From Ilex aquifolium (lineage: Eukaryota; Streptophyta; Magnoliopsida; Aquifoliales; Aquifoliaceae), in the NCBI GenBank assembly GCA_951799425.1, contig OX637398.1, positions 4,149,501 to 4,213,500 of the forward strand: 64,000 nucleotides of DNA, in the 5' to 3' direction. The notes below the pieces were generated by a model. The model had not been told where the DNA came from. It did not search any database and saw only the letters and a list, made by a program, of their open reading frames with translations. This document shows, piece after piece, positions 1 to 10,700 of the stretch. The first letter of the stretch is position 1, and each line of letters starts with the position of its first letter. The position numbers were made by a program, and so were the translations under genes.

Positions 1-682
1 CCACCATCATCACCATTACCACTATCACCTCCACCGTCGCCACCCCACCACCACGACCAATGTCATCACTTCACCACCACCTCACCCATCGCCTCACCAC
101 CACCATCATAATTACCACCACCATCGTTGTCATCACCATACCATCCCCTACCATCGCCACCCTACCACCACCATTCCCATTACACCCACCACCACCATCA
201 CCACCACCACCTCCACCACCGTCACCTCCACCCGCACCACTACTCTACCACCACCGCCACTATCCTACCACTGTTGCCGCCACCCCACCACCACCTCTGT
301 CACAGGCCCACTACTACCACTGTCCCCTATTATCACCACCGTCGTCATTACTACTACGCCACCCCACCACCACCCCCACCCCCTACTGCCTGACCCCCAC
401 CATCACCATCACCACCGTCACCTCTACCTCACCACCACCCTACAACCACCGTCACTGTCCAACCATCACCCCTACCACTACCCCTATCGTCTCACCATCA
501 CCTCTCACGATCACTACCACTACCACCACCGCCGCCGCCGCCGCCATCGCCATCGTTGCCACCCCACCACCGCCATTACCACCCACCATCACTACCATCG
601 CTCACTCTCACTATAACAGGTACTTAAATTCCTTATATTTATTGTTGACCATTTTGTGCCTTCAAGCACATGCAATAACTAG
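1..682 (+). mobile_element. Non-autonomous Helitron, 3' portion, with CCA/CCG triplet core
   Basis: About 600 bp of imperfect CCA/CCG/TCA triplets is followed by a conserved AT-rich tail, a short hairpin (TGTGC/GCACA arms, 655-670) and CTAG at 679-682 with a T after it. Hairpin, about 10 nt, CTRR, then T is the standard 3' terminus of plant Helitrons. The same tail occurs in four other elements of this window. The 5' TC end lies left of the window. It sits in the intron that precedes NLR exon 848-1209. The long proline/histidine-rich reading frames here are triplet-repeat artefacts, not genes. Confidence 0.8.
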
Positions 683-847
683 TTCATCTATATGTTAAAA
701 TATGAGGTGGCTGAGATCCAGAACAATTTTTTCGATTTACGGGTTTGAAGAGGTCTCCTTATTGTATGTGATCCGGCATTGATTTTTTTTGTTTGTGTTC
801 TTTTCTGTAAACCATAAATAATTTTGTTTGATCACTTTTAATTGCAG

Positions 848-3800
848 GTAGTGAAAGGTTGTGGGGGATTCCCACTGGCCCTTACAGTGGTTGCCAGATC
901 ACTCTATAAGAAGCATGAAGTGATCTGGAGAAGTACAGTGAAGAAATGGTCTGAAGGTCAATCTATTTTTGATTCAAACACAGAGCTTCTTAAACGTCTC
1001 CAAACCAGCTTAGACGCTTTGGAAGACATGCCTATAGTCAAAGAGTGTTACGTGGACCTCGGTTCATTTCCTGAAGACCAAAGGATCCCTGCCTCTGCTC
1101 TCAAGGATATGTGGGTGGAAATGTACAACCTAGATGAAGATGGTATGGATACCCTCGTCAACCTCATTGAGCTCTCCAATAGAAATTTGGCTAATCTTGT
1201 ACTTACAAGGTATTTAAGCTTCCTATTCATCTCTTTCTTATTTTGATGTACTTGAAATATTTAGAAGAAAGAAAGGGATACAAACCAATTGTAGAGCCCC
1301 CGTATATATAGTCAAAAATAAAAGTACAATAAGGGTAAAATAAGGAAAACCCTAACAAACTAGGAAATAACTTCAAACTAGGTAAAATAAGGAAAACCCT
1401 AACAAACTAAGAAATAACCACAAACTAGGAAATAACTCCAACACTCCCCCTCAAGCTAGGCGCAAAAATGTCAATTAAGCCAAGCTTGACAACGGAGTCC
1501 CGAAAAATGGATAGAGTGACAGGTTTGGTAAAAACATCTGCAACCTGATCACTGATCCCCACAAACGATGGAGTGACAATACTACTGCTAACCTTCTCTC
1601 GAAGAAACTAGGTAAAATACTAGCATGCAAGCTAGGAACAGATAAAGACAAATCCATCTCTCTCATGTCCCCTGATAATAATCATCCTGGTACTCAGGTC
1701 CTGTAGTGGTGGCAGTAGCAGAAGTCGGACCCTGAGAAGTCAGAGTGGACATAAGTATATCCAATCGGGATGTGATAGCATCCATATCACTCTGCCAAGG
1801 AGGAACAGTAGGAGTAGCAACAGAAACAGCGGTAGTAGGTGGTGGTATCTCAGCAATAGCAGCAGTACGGCCGCGCGGAGACGGCTTAAGCTCCGGATGG
1901 AGCTTCCAACCAGTAGCCCTGAGATGTCCTGGTCGGCCACAATAATCACACTGACGAGAATCCCCCTGTCTGCACTGGTCTGGGGCGCCCTAACGGCGCT
2001 GGTCAAACATAAAGGTGGAAGTACCAATAGAGGTCTCAACGGTAGAGGTGTCAACAGTAGGGGTCTCAAATCCCTCAGTAGTGCTCATAACAACAATAAT
2101 ACTAGGGCACCCGTGACAGAAAAATAACTCTAAAATAAATAGAGAGATAAAATAAGGGAGAACAATATACCTCCAGTCGACCAATAGCGACAAATAAAGA
2201 AGGTCCAAAAAAGCTCCCAAATAATCAAGTCACGGTGCCTCCAGTCGACCAATAGCGACAAATAAAGAAGGTCCAAAAAAGCTCCCAAATATTTAGGTCA
2301 CGGTGCCCAGAAATCCAAGAAATATAAATAAATGATCTACTGCATCAAGAGCAGATCAACGAAGAAATCCAGTCACGGTGCCCAAATAATCAAGTCACGG
2401 TGCCCAGAAATTCAGAAAATATAAAAGTGATCTACTACATCAAAAGCAGATCAACGAAGAGTGCGAAGAACGAAGCCCACTCAACAAAAAACGCGACCCA
2501 ACAGCAGGCTGATGAATGGGCTGGTCAGTGACCCATCACCGACTGCCTTACAATCAGACCAGTCCAGCAAACAGCATCACCGACTCAACAAACTTTGCAA
2601 ATCAAATACCCATAACAGTCAAATTCGACACTGTTCACAGTGCGTGAACAGTACTTTGGCACTATTCACAGCGCGTGAACAGTATTTCGGCACTGTTTAC
2701 AGCGTGTGAACAATACCGAAGTACTGTTCACAGCGCGTGAACAGTACTTCGGCACTGTTCACAGCCCTTTGGAACCGCAAAAAAATAACAATCCTAATCC
2801 AAGAATATATTATTTCTCCAACTAAATTATTGTGGTGCTACAATATATTTTGGATCGAAATCATGCTCTGATATCAACTTGAAATATTTAGAAGAAAGAA
2901 AGGGATACAAACCAAATGTAGAGCCCCCGTATATATAGTCAAAAATAAAGGTACAATAAGGGTAAAATAAGGAAAACCCTAACAAACTAAGAAATAACTT
3001 CAAACTAGGAAATAACTTCAAACTAGGAAATAACTCCAAACTAGGTAAAATAAGGAAAACCCTAATAAACTAAGAAATAACCACAAACTAGGAAATAACT
3101 CCAACAGATGTTCTTGCACACTAATTCATGCACGTGATTTCTGCTAAGTAAGATGTGATTGTATGAATGAGAAAGAGGAGGTAGCAAAGTTAAGCCCAAG
3201 ATTGGGAGAAAATTATTTATGGTGGTAAGTTTGCATTATTGCATCCCTGTTAGTTATTAATCAACTGGAAAGACAGGATTTGGGTGTTCTGTTGTTGCTC
3301 TCTTTTATTTTGTCTTGCAGCTCAATTTATAGTTAATTTCAAGGCCAATGTTATGTAGCCTAGTAGACAAGCTCACAACCGAGAGGTTGCACTCTTTTGT
3401 TGTTTTCGACAAATGTATTCAATGAAGTTTAAATTTAATAGCAAAAAGACCAGAGGAAGAAAGGTAAAGGATGCTTGAAAATGTTCAAATATCTCAACGA
3501 CTGCTTATCCTTACCTTGGTGCCATTTGTTTCACGGATGACTTTGTAATGAATGGAGTAATCATGCAATGTCAGTCATGTACATATGGACTTTCTCCCGC
3601 CCTTGACCAACCAATTGCATTTTCATTCGCAGAAAAGATTCAAGTGAGGTTGATGACTACTGTAATGAGCAATTTGTCACGCAGCATGATCTACTGAGAG
3701 AACTGGCTATTTACCAGAGTAATCGAGAGCCCATACAACAGAGAACAAGATTAATAATGGACATAAGTGGGAACAACTATCCCAGGTGGTGGATTGAACA

Positions 3801-4785
3801 AATTTCGCAGCCCATCCATGCCCATCTCTTGTCTATTTCTACAGGTTTGTTTATGTCATTTTCACTTAGAAGCATGTGAAACCTTCTGCGCAATGTTTGT
3901 CGGTTTACTTTTTTATTCACGATGTTCAAAATGTCCATTGCAGACGAAACATTCTCTTCAAGCTGGTACGACCTGCAAGTACCTGAAGTTAAAATACTAA
4001 TCTTAAATTTCCGGACAGGGAACTTCACTTTACCCCAGTTTCTGGAGAGAATGGACAGACTGAAGGTGCTGATCATTACAAATTATGGGTTCAGCCCAGC
4101 TGAACTAAATAACTTTTTGTTGCTGGGTTATTTGTCCAATCTAAAGAGAATCCGGTTAGAACATGTTTCGATACCTTCCCTTAGTACATCTGTTTTAGAG
4201 CTGAGGAATTTGAGAAAAATATCCTTGATTATGTGTGAGATTGCAAAAGCTTTTGAGAATTGCACCATGGAGCTTCCCCATTTGTGGCCCAACCTAGAGC
4301 ACATGGATATTGATTGTTGTTATGATTTATTAGAATTGCCTGCTGGGCTTTGCAACCTTATCCACCTTAGGAAGCTCAACATCACTTACTGTCATGAGCT
4401 GCGTGCACTTCCTGAAGGATTTGGAAATTTGACAAATTTGAAAGTTTTGAGGCTTCATTCTTGTACCAAACTGTCGGATTTACCAGAGTCAATTGGAAGC
4501 CTCCAAAAACTAAGGTTTCTTGATATGTCGGATTGCTTGAGATTGGGGAAATTGCCAACCCGTATGGACAAGTTGTGTGGTCTAAGAACTCTGCACATGA
4601 GAGGTTGTCGGGGATTAGAAGAGTTGCCAACATCAGTAATGGATCTGAAGCAGTTAAAAGATGTGATATGCGATGAAGAGACTGCCTGCCTATGGGAACC
4701 TTATGAAAGTTACCTCGTCAATCTGAAGATAAATGTTCTAAAAGAAGATATCAACCTCAATTGGCTTCACAATTTCCGTCCTTGA
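848..4785 (+). CDS. NRG1/ADR1-type helper NLR (RPW8-NB-ARC-LRR), 3' exons only
   Basis: Three in-phase exons, 848-1209, 3633-3844 and 3944-4785, with GT-AG borders give the last 471 residues. Exon 1 encodes the end of NB-ARC: the GxP motif (CGGFPLAL), then GQSI, SNTELL and the LGSFPEDQRIP and DMWVEMY segments typical of the RPW8-class helper NLRs. Exon 2 continues to the MHD-like site QHDLLREL (QHD in place of MHD) and on into the linker. Exon 3 is a leucine-rich repeat domain with LxxLxxLxL spacing (NLTNLKVLRL, SLQKLRFLDM), ending NWLHNFRP and stop. RPW8 domain, P-loop and kinase-2 must lie left of the window. Family members act downstream of TIR-NLR sensors in immunity and cell death. No in-frame stop is seen, so the gene may be functional although one intron carries a retroelement and another a Helitron. 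A close NRG1 versus ADR1 assignment needs a tree. Confidence 0.9.
1250..1443 (-). repeat. 3' LTR of the Ty1-copia element
   Basis: 194 bp, matching 2877-3106 but lacking two copies of a short internal repeat (CAAACTAGGAAATAACT type). On the minus strand it starts TGTTGGAG and follows the polypurine tract. Confidence 0.85.
1446..1563 (-). pseudogene. Copia polymerase C-terminal fragment
   Basis: On the minus strand this reads as the end of a Ty1-copia RNase H/pol protein (ISDQVADVFTKP, then VVKLGLIDIFAPSLRGSVG), directly before the polypurine tract, where pol normally ends. The rest of pol is absent, so it is a remnant. Confidence 0.75.
1663..2000 (-). pseudogene. Copia gag zinc-knuckle fragment
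   Basis: A minus-strand frame contains CDYCGRPGHLRATGW followed by KLHPEL. This is the CCHC knuckle plus the WKLH box of Ty1-copia gag, but the last Cys of the knuckle is Gly. A short tail ends with TGA at 1663-1665. It is cut off from any gag start, so it is a relic. Confidence 0.7.
2165..2440. repeat. Direct repeats in the copia core
   Basis: A segment of about 69 bp beginning CCTCCAGTCGACCAATAGCG is present twice (about 2170 and 2239). Short pieces of it (TCACGGTGCCC, GATCTACT..CAGATCAACGAAGA) recur to 2460. This is likely untranslated leader of the retroelement. Confidence 0.75.
2625..2770. repeat. Tandem hairpin repeats (TGTTCAC...GTGAACA)
   Basis: Four units of about 35 bp, each with inverted arms TGTTCAC and GTGAACA around a 5-6 nt GC-rich loop and a linker like ACTTCGGC, then a fifth left arm. 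They lie in the leader region of the copia element between primer site and gag remnant. Confidence 0.8.
2877..3106 (-). repeat. 5' LTR of the Ty1-copia element
   Basis: 230 bp and adjacent to the primer-binding site (about 2860-2876 on the minus strand). It is longer than its partner because of extra AACTAGGAAATAACT-type repeats. Confidence 0.85.
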
Positions 4786-4795
4786 GAAACTTGTT

Positions 4796-4809
4796 GGGGG
4801 GGGGGGGGG
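4796..4809 (+). repeat. G14 homopolymer
   Basis: Fourteen G in a row, ten bases after the NLR stop codon, in the 3' UTR. Its length should be treated as uncertain. Confidence 0.9.
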
Positions 4810-5767
4810 CACAGGTACTTCAATTAATTCTCTATATTTTAACCCTTATGTTTTAATTCAGTTAAAGCGTAAGTACATCTGCTATCGAGTAATGTGACGA
4901 TATATACTCACTTGACATTCTTCAACAGACATGATAAACATGTAAGTATTACTTTTTATATTTGGATAAACGGAAAAAATGCAAGTGCCAATTGGTGTGC
5001 ATGACTGCCTCAATAATCTCTTCATCATGCATGATATTGGGCTACTGAGGAAAATAATCTGAGGGATTGACGTGCTCATATTCTGGAGAGCACGACAGCA
5101 GCCACCCTTCTTTTTCAGCCCTCTTGATAATCCTTGGCAATAGGATCATCCAGCAGATTCAAAGGCGAGGAGGGCATATGGATTGTCATGTATAAAAAGC
5201 TTGGTTTGTTTGTTCCACCATTCATTATTAAAACTCCATTTATAATTGTACTTGATTGTCAAGGATTTATTTCTTACGAGGTTCTTTTACTGTCGAAGTT
5301 GATTTTATGAAACAGCAGGTGAAGGGATCCCAATACAAAGACTACATTAGTAAAGGAGTTACTTGCGTAGAATGGGAAGTATATACAACAGAGCAAAACA
5401 GGACAGAGTGAAGGAGGTACCACAATTTGGTGAACACTGAAGTGCAAACTCTTCAATTCTATCCACTGTCTCGATCGTAGCAAATCTGTTTCTTCGCAAT
5501 TAGAATCAAATTTCAGCACCGCAATGATCGAGTGGAATTACATGCGAAGCTCCACAGAATATGTTCAGTGATTGTAAGAAAATGTTAGAACATAGATTTT
5601 GTCAACTGCTTGCTTACGCGTTCTGGTGAATTTTTTCTCATCAGGGTAATCTATCGTAAACAGTAGTCACCATTTGAGTAGGACTGATCCGCTAAATGTC
5701 TTGTATTGTATTATCCAAAGATAAAAAAAAATACTTGGTTTGGTGCTAAATATCTATAATAATAAGA
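4810..5767. other. NLR 3' flank, no gene seen
   Basis: AT-rich DNA downstream of the NLR stop. Part is presumably 3' UTR. No coding frame with recognisable similarity was found. Confidence 0.6.
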
Positions 5768-7043
5768 TCTATATAATAAAGTAAAATATAATTCAAATCT
5801 CAAAAGATAAACAAAATGATTTTTGTTTTTCACGGTTAAGATCTATTTAAATTTTACTTTAAAGTTAATCCGACGGCTAATATTAACATCTCAAATTTAA
5901 TAGAGAAAATAGGTCCATAAAGATGTGCTTGAGGTAATTTTTTAAAAGTGGTTCTAAAACTTATAATTTTTTATAAGTACTTTAAAAAAAAAAGTAGTGT
6001 TTAAAACTACCCCACCACCACCAGCACACCACCACCATCTATTTAAATTTTACTTTAAAGTTAATCCGACGGCTAATATTAACATCTCAAATTTAATAGA
6101 GAAAATAGGCCCCTAAAGATGTATTTGAGGTAATTTTTTAAAAGTGTTTCTAGAACTTATAACTTTTCATAAGTACTTTAAAAAAAAAAGTAGTGTTTAG
6201 AACTACCCCACCACCACCATCATTACTACCACTACCACCACCACCATAACTATCCCCACCACCACCACTACCACTATCGCCACCACACCACCACCTCTAC
6301 TACAACAACAACCACCACCACCACCCACCCACTGCCTCACCACCACCATCACCAACATTGCCGCCGCCACTACCACCACCACCACCGCCCCACCACCGTT
6401 ACAACCCCACCACCATCTCTTCTATAACAACCATTACCACCGCTCCACCACCACCATCACCACTACCACTATCACCGTCACCCCAACCACCACCGCAACC
6501 ACCATTACCGTCGCCGCCATCACACCTCTGCCACAACAACCACCACCACCATCACTACCACTGTCACCACCCCCCACGACCACCACACCCATCGCCCCAC
6601 AACCACCATCACAACTACCACCACCCCCATCGCCCCACCATCACTCCACCAGTGCCCCACCACCACCATCCCCACTACCACCACCGCTGCTGCCACCTTA
6701 CTACCATCGCCACTGTCTCACCATCCCCACCACCCTTATCGCCCACCATTACCATCACCATTGCCACCCACGGCTGCCACTATCACAACCGGTCATCATC
6801 ACCCATCACAACTATCATTGTCTCCCACCACCACTACTGCCGCCCACTGCTACAACTACCGTTCGCCCCTACCACCACTCCCACCCCATCACCACAATCA
6901 TGGCTCGCCCTCACTACAATCGGTGATTAAATTCTTTTTTATCTTCTCTATCTTTGTAATTTAATTTTAGGTGTGAATATAAATATATTTATTGTTGATT
7001 TTTTTTAATTACTCCGTGCCTTCAGACACAGAAAAATAACTAT
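5768..7043 (+). mobile_element. Non-autonomous Helitron with triplet core and duplicated 5' segment
   Basis: It starts TCTATATAATAAAG after an A and ends with the GTGCCTTCAGACAC-type hairpin and CTAT (7040-7043), a degenerate CTRR. The 5' subterminal block matches the three minus-strand copies at 57748-60068 in reverse complement. A block of about 196 bp (5841-6036) is directly repeated at 6037-6232, each copy ending in the first CCACCACCA run. The core 6205-6915 is imperfect CCA/CCG triplets. Proline- or histidine-rich frames here are artefacts. Confidence 0.85.
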
Positions 7044-7794
7044 ACTTATATATTATAACTCTACCTCTTTTTCGTTTGGATGGTTTTAAACTATCTTTTT
7101 TTCTTTTTTGAGGATGTTATTCTATTTTCTCCAAGAATTAGATTGTATATTTTAGAGCAGAGGTCAGGGAAACTTCATACCCAGATATCGGATTGTAAAT
7201 ATATTAGGGGTTACCTGTGCATGAAGGCACAGTATAATGTGAATGGTTTTGAGAGAAATATTTTTTATCGTTGAATGAGTCTATTTGAAACCGTCGAATG
7301 AACTCAGTGGAAAATGTCCTATTTTATATTATAAATTATATGTTTTTTATGTGGAATTTTATTATTAGTATTTGTCATCTTCTTCAGGTTTGGAAAAAAA
7401 AAAAGAAGCAGAAACTTGTATAAGAATGTGACACAACTGTCAATAGAGAGTAAAGTTTCATATTCAATACTAGTATTTGGGGACGATACAAACAACAAAA
7501 ACACATGATCCATACAATATATCATCGTCTGACCTATCAGAATTTCAACAAACAGTAAAAACTATCTACCCCCCTCAACTTAACCTCCTCCGACAATGCA
7601 CTAAACTCAAACCTCTTCCCTACAGAAGCCTTCGAAAGATGCATACTATGTGGGACATATAACCAACAAATGATTGATATTACTCATGGCCCAAATCCTT
7701 GGTAGCATGCTTCTCTAAATCCTCAAGTAGCCAAAGGCCCAGAATTCTCAACTTACTGCAAGAATGGATGTTTTCAACCCCAGACAAACTGCAA
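7044..7794. other. Intergenic DNA and SnRK2 3' UTR
   Basis: AT-rich sequence, with the last part presumably the kinase 3' UTR. At about 7205-7226 there is an isolated copy of the Helitron terminal hairpin (TGTGCATGAAGGCACA on this strand) with CTAA followed by T on the minus strand. It may be the end of an older, unrecognisable copy. Confidence 0.5.
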
Positions 7795-10700
7795 TCAGAT
7801 CGCATATATGACTTCTCCGCTGCTGTCGATATCAAGGTCAGGATCAGAGTCAAAGTCTTCCATGTCATCATCCATTTCCAGGTTATACAGGCCAACTGGT
7901 GGTATCGTAGCCTCAGACATTATCTGCATTATTGTATCATCGCTCTGCATGGGCTGATCGGGCTCTTCAAACTGTCTGCTAATAGACTCCCCATCCATGA
8001 GATCGGCAGGAAGATTCTTTAAAAACCACTGGTGGTTCCTGATCTCAGGAATTGTAATCCTCTGTTGCATGCATATATCAACAGGTATTAGGCTTAGATG
8101 ATTACCAAACTAGTAAAATAAATACAAGCACCAATCCTACTTGGTATCAATCAATGATGTAGCAGAATCACATAAAGCAACACAGTTTGAATACATAATC
8201 TTTAGGATGAGCTTACGAAATAACTCCAATTAGGTTAAGAATTTTTTTTAAAATAGGCTAGATTCCAAGTTCCTACTTCCTAAATCATCCTCCAGTTTTA
8301 ATTTATCTACTGCAGTTGGCACCTACAATTAACAATCCAAAACCACAGGCAACCACTGCACGGTTCACCCTTGCCGAAACTGGAAGGATACATGACTTAC
8401 ACAGAGGCAATGCTCTTTCACCAAAAAACTTCCTCTTTTAGCCAGATATTCAAACCTGGGCAGATCCTTACTCTATAACATACTTCTTCTACCCAACAAA
8501 ATAAAGCACATCTATTTAACATCAACACTTGAGGGTTTTTTTTTTTTCAAATTTAAAACTAAAGTCACTAACCATTGCAGGGTCTTGAACAAAGATTCTC
8601 GAGATCAGGTGGCGACATTCCTGAGATATTTGAATCTGTTCTGGAATGGCATATTGAACATTCAGAATTCTCTGTCAAACAGGAAAAGTCCACCCATAAG
8701 AATTAATCATAGACATCGACAGTGATGTCATAACGAGTCAAATAACTACATGTATTGTCTTCCGGAAGTCCTTTGGTTCATCAGGGTCCTCAAAAGGATA
8801 GGCACCAACCAGCATGACATATAATGTCACTCCACATGACCACACATCTGCAATCTGAAATAGCAATAGTATGTGAGATGCACTACTCATCAATTCAGGA
8901 AAACATATATATATATTTATTAAATAATTTGCTTGATCTAACTTCAAATAGAACAAACCATGCAAAAATAGATGCCCTAAGACATGCAAAAACTTGGGAA
9001 ATATTAAAAGCACGTCAAATGCAAACATGTATAACACCAATCAGAATGGGCCATCTATTTATTAACTGACAAAGATAAGATGGCGTCAAAGCCACATATA
9101 GCAGTGAAGATCTTACTGGCTATCCCTATTTCAAGGAAGAGACTATTTCAATTGGCGCATGCCATCAAAAAAGGAATTATTGCTATTTTACTACCAAATC
9201 ATCTCCAGGACCCAGCCAAGTTTAATTCCCAGAAAGAAAAAAGGGCGGGGTTAGGCAGGTCAGTGATTCCTGCACACATATATGAGATAGGCAAAAAGGA
9301 GAAATCAAAATATATTTTGAGAGACCTCTGACAATTAGGACCCACAACCAATACCTTCTATAATAGGCCACCCAAATGACAGAAAACACTTTCCTAATTC
9401 TAGATGAGAATTGCTTGGAACTTCTATTGTAAGTTTGTAACTCTGAGTAATACGGCTGATGGGAGCCGAGCCCAGCCTACACTGATATCAACGATGAATA
9501 AAATGCTGGTTTCTATTCCACTCTTTATCATTTCTTCGTTCATTTAGGTGGTGCTTACGACTTTGCTTACCCATGTATTCATTTAATGGGACTTCGGAGA
9601 TTGAAGTGCTTTAACAGTGAGTTACTAAATATTTTGTAACAAAACTATAAATCATGTAATACATGGGCAGCAAGCATCATCGCATTCTGACATAGCTTGG
9701 ACCATTGAAAATTAACAATCTATAAGTGAAACGAACATTTTCAAATGAAAGTACAAACTAACAACTTGTTATTGAAATGAAAAGTTTCAAATGAAGAAAA
9801 TTTAATGTACAACCTTTTTTTATTGTCATGACAATTGTATATCTCTGGGTGATTCATATATGTGGTTCTTTATTTGTTATAGCTAGCATACAATGTCTGT
9901 ACATGGTCTCATCCTCTTTGGCATTGCAGTGTGTACATATGTGTTATTTATTGCTGGGTTTTGTGGGAAATGATTGACCTAATTAGGCTAAATGACAGAT
10001 ACAAACAGGAACTTCCTGTAATTGAGATCCAATATAACATGACGGGCATAATAGATATAACATGACATACTGGTGAGGCATGAAAATTGTTTAAACAAAC
10101 ATGTCAAACAAATATAATTACTACTACTAAACAGGACAACATCTAAGTATATTTTTCACAGCATGCATACGAAATACACCGTCTGTACTACAACCATTAT
10201 TTCACTTTCCTTGGTGAAGCCAAAGTTGTATTATAAGGCTAAGAATTCAGTGGACCAATTCACAAATTAGCTGGAATTATGTGACAAACACTCTAATGGT
10301 CTTACCTTGCCATCATATTCTTGCCTAAGTAACACTTCAGGAGCAATGTATGCTGGGGTTCCCACAGTTGATTTTGGTTGTGAATGCAGCACAGAAGACT
10401 TTTGGAAAGAAAAGAAAAGGCATAGTTAGAAAAGTATATAGAACAACTAACTGCAAAGGTCGTATATGACACAGATGATTTGATATTGCACTCTCCCAAA
10501 GCTCACAATCTTCCACAGACAGTAAATTCAGAAGTAAAATTAACAGCAGAAAGGAGGAGGAAGAGAGAGACAGACACAGAGCGTTGGACTACAATGTAAG
10601 TGGAAAAAATGCTCAAACTGCATCATTCAAAACTTCTTAATCTCAACTGAGATCCTAGTTTAGATCTCAGAAAAAATTTAAAACCACAAGAAAACAATGA

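Larger units (their letters stand above)
1250..3106 (-). mobile_element. Deleted Ty1-copia retrotransposon in NLR intron
   Basis: Two related LTRs bound a 1.4 kb core, and the element is flanked by the exact 5 bp duplication GATGT (1245-1249 and 3107-3111). On the minus strand the initiator-Met-type primer site (TGATATCAGAGCATGAT) follows the right LTR, and the polypurine tract TTGAGGGGGAGTG precedes the left LTR, so it runs right to left. The core keeps only a gag zinc-knuckle segment and the last residues of the polymerase. Protease, integrase and most of RT are gone. It lies wholly inside the 1210-3632 intron of the NLR gene, antisense to it. Confidence 0.9.

Noticed and set aside
60..698. 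Long proline/histidine/threonine-rich open frames
   Set aside because: They come from CCA/CCG triplet repeats inside a Helitron; several frames on both strands are open at once and codon choice simply follows the repeat.
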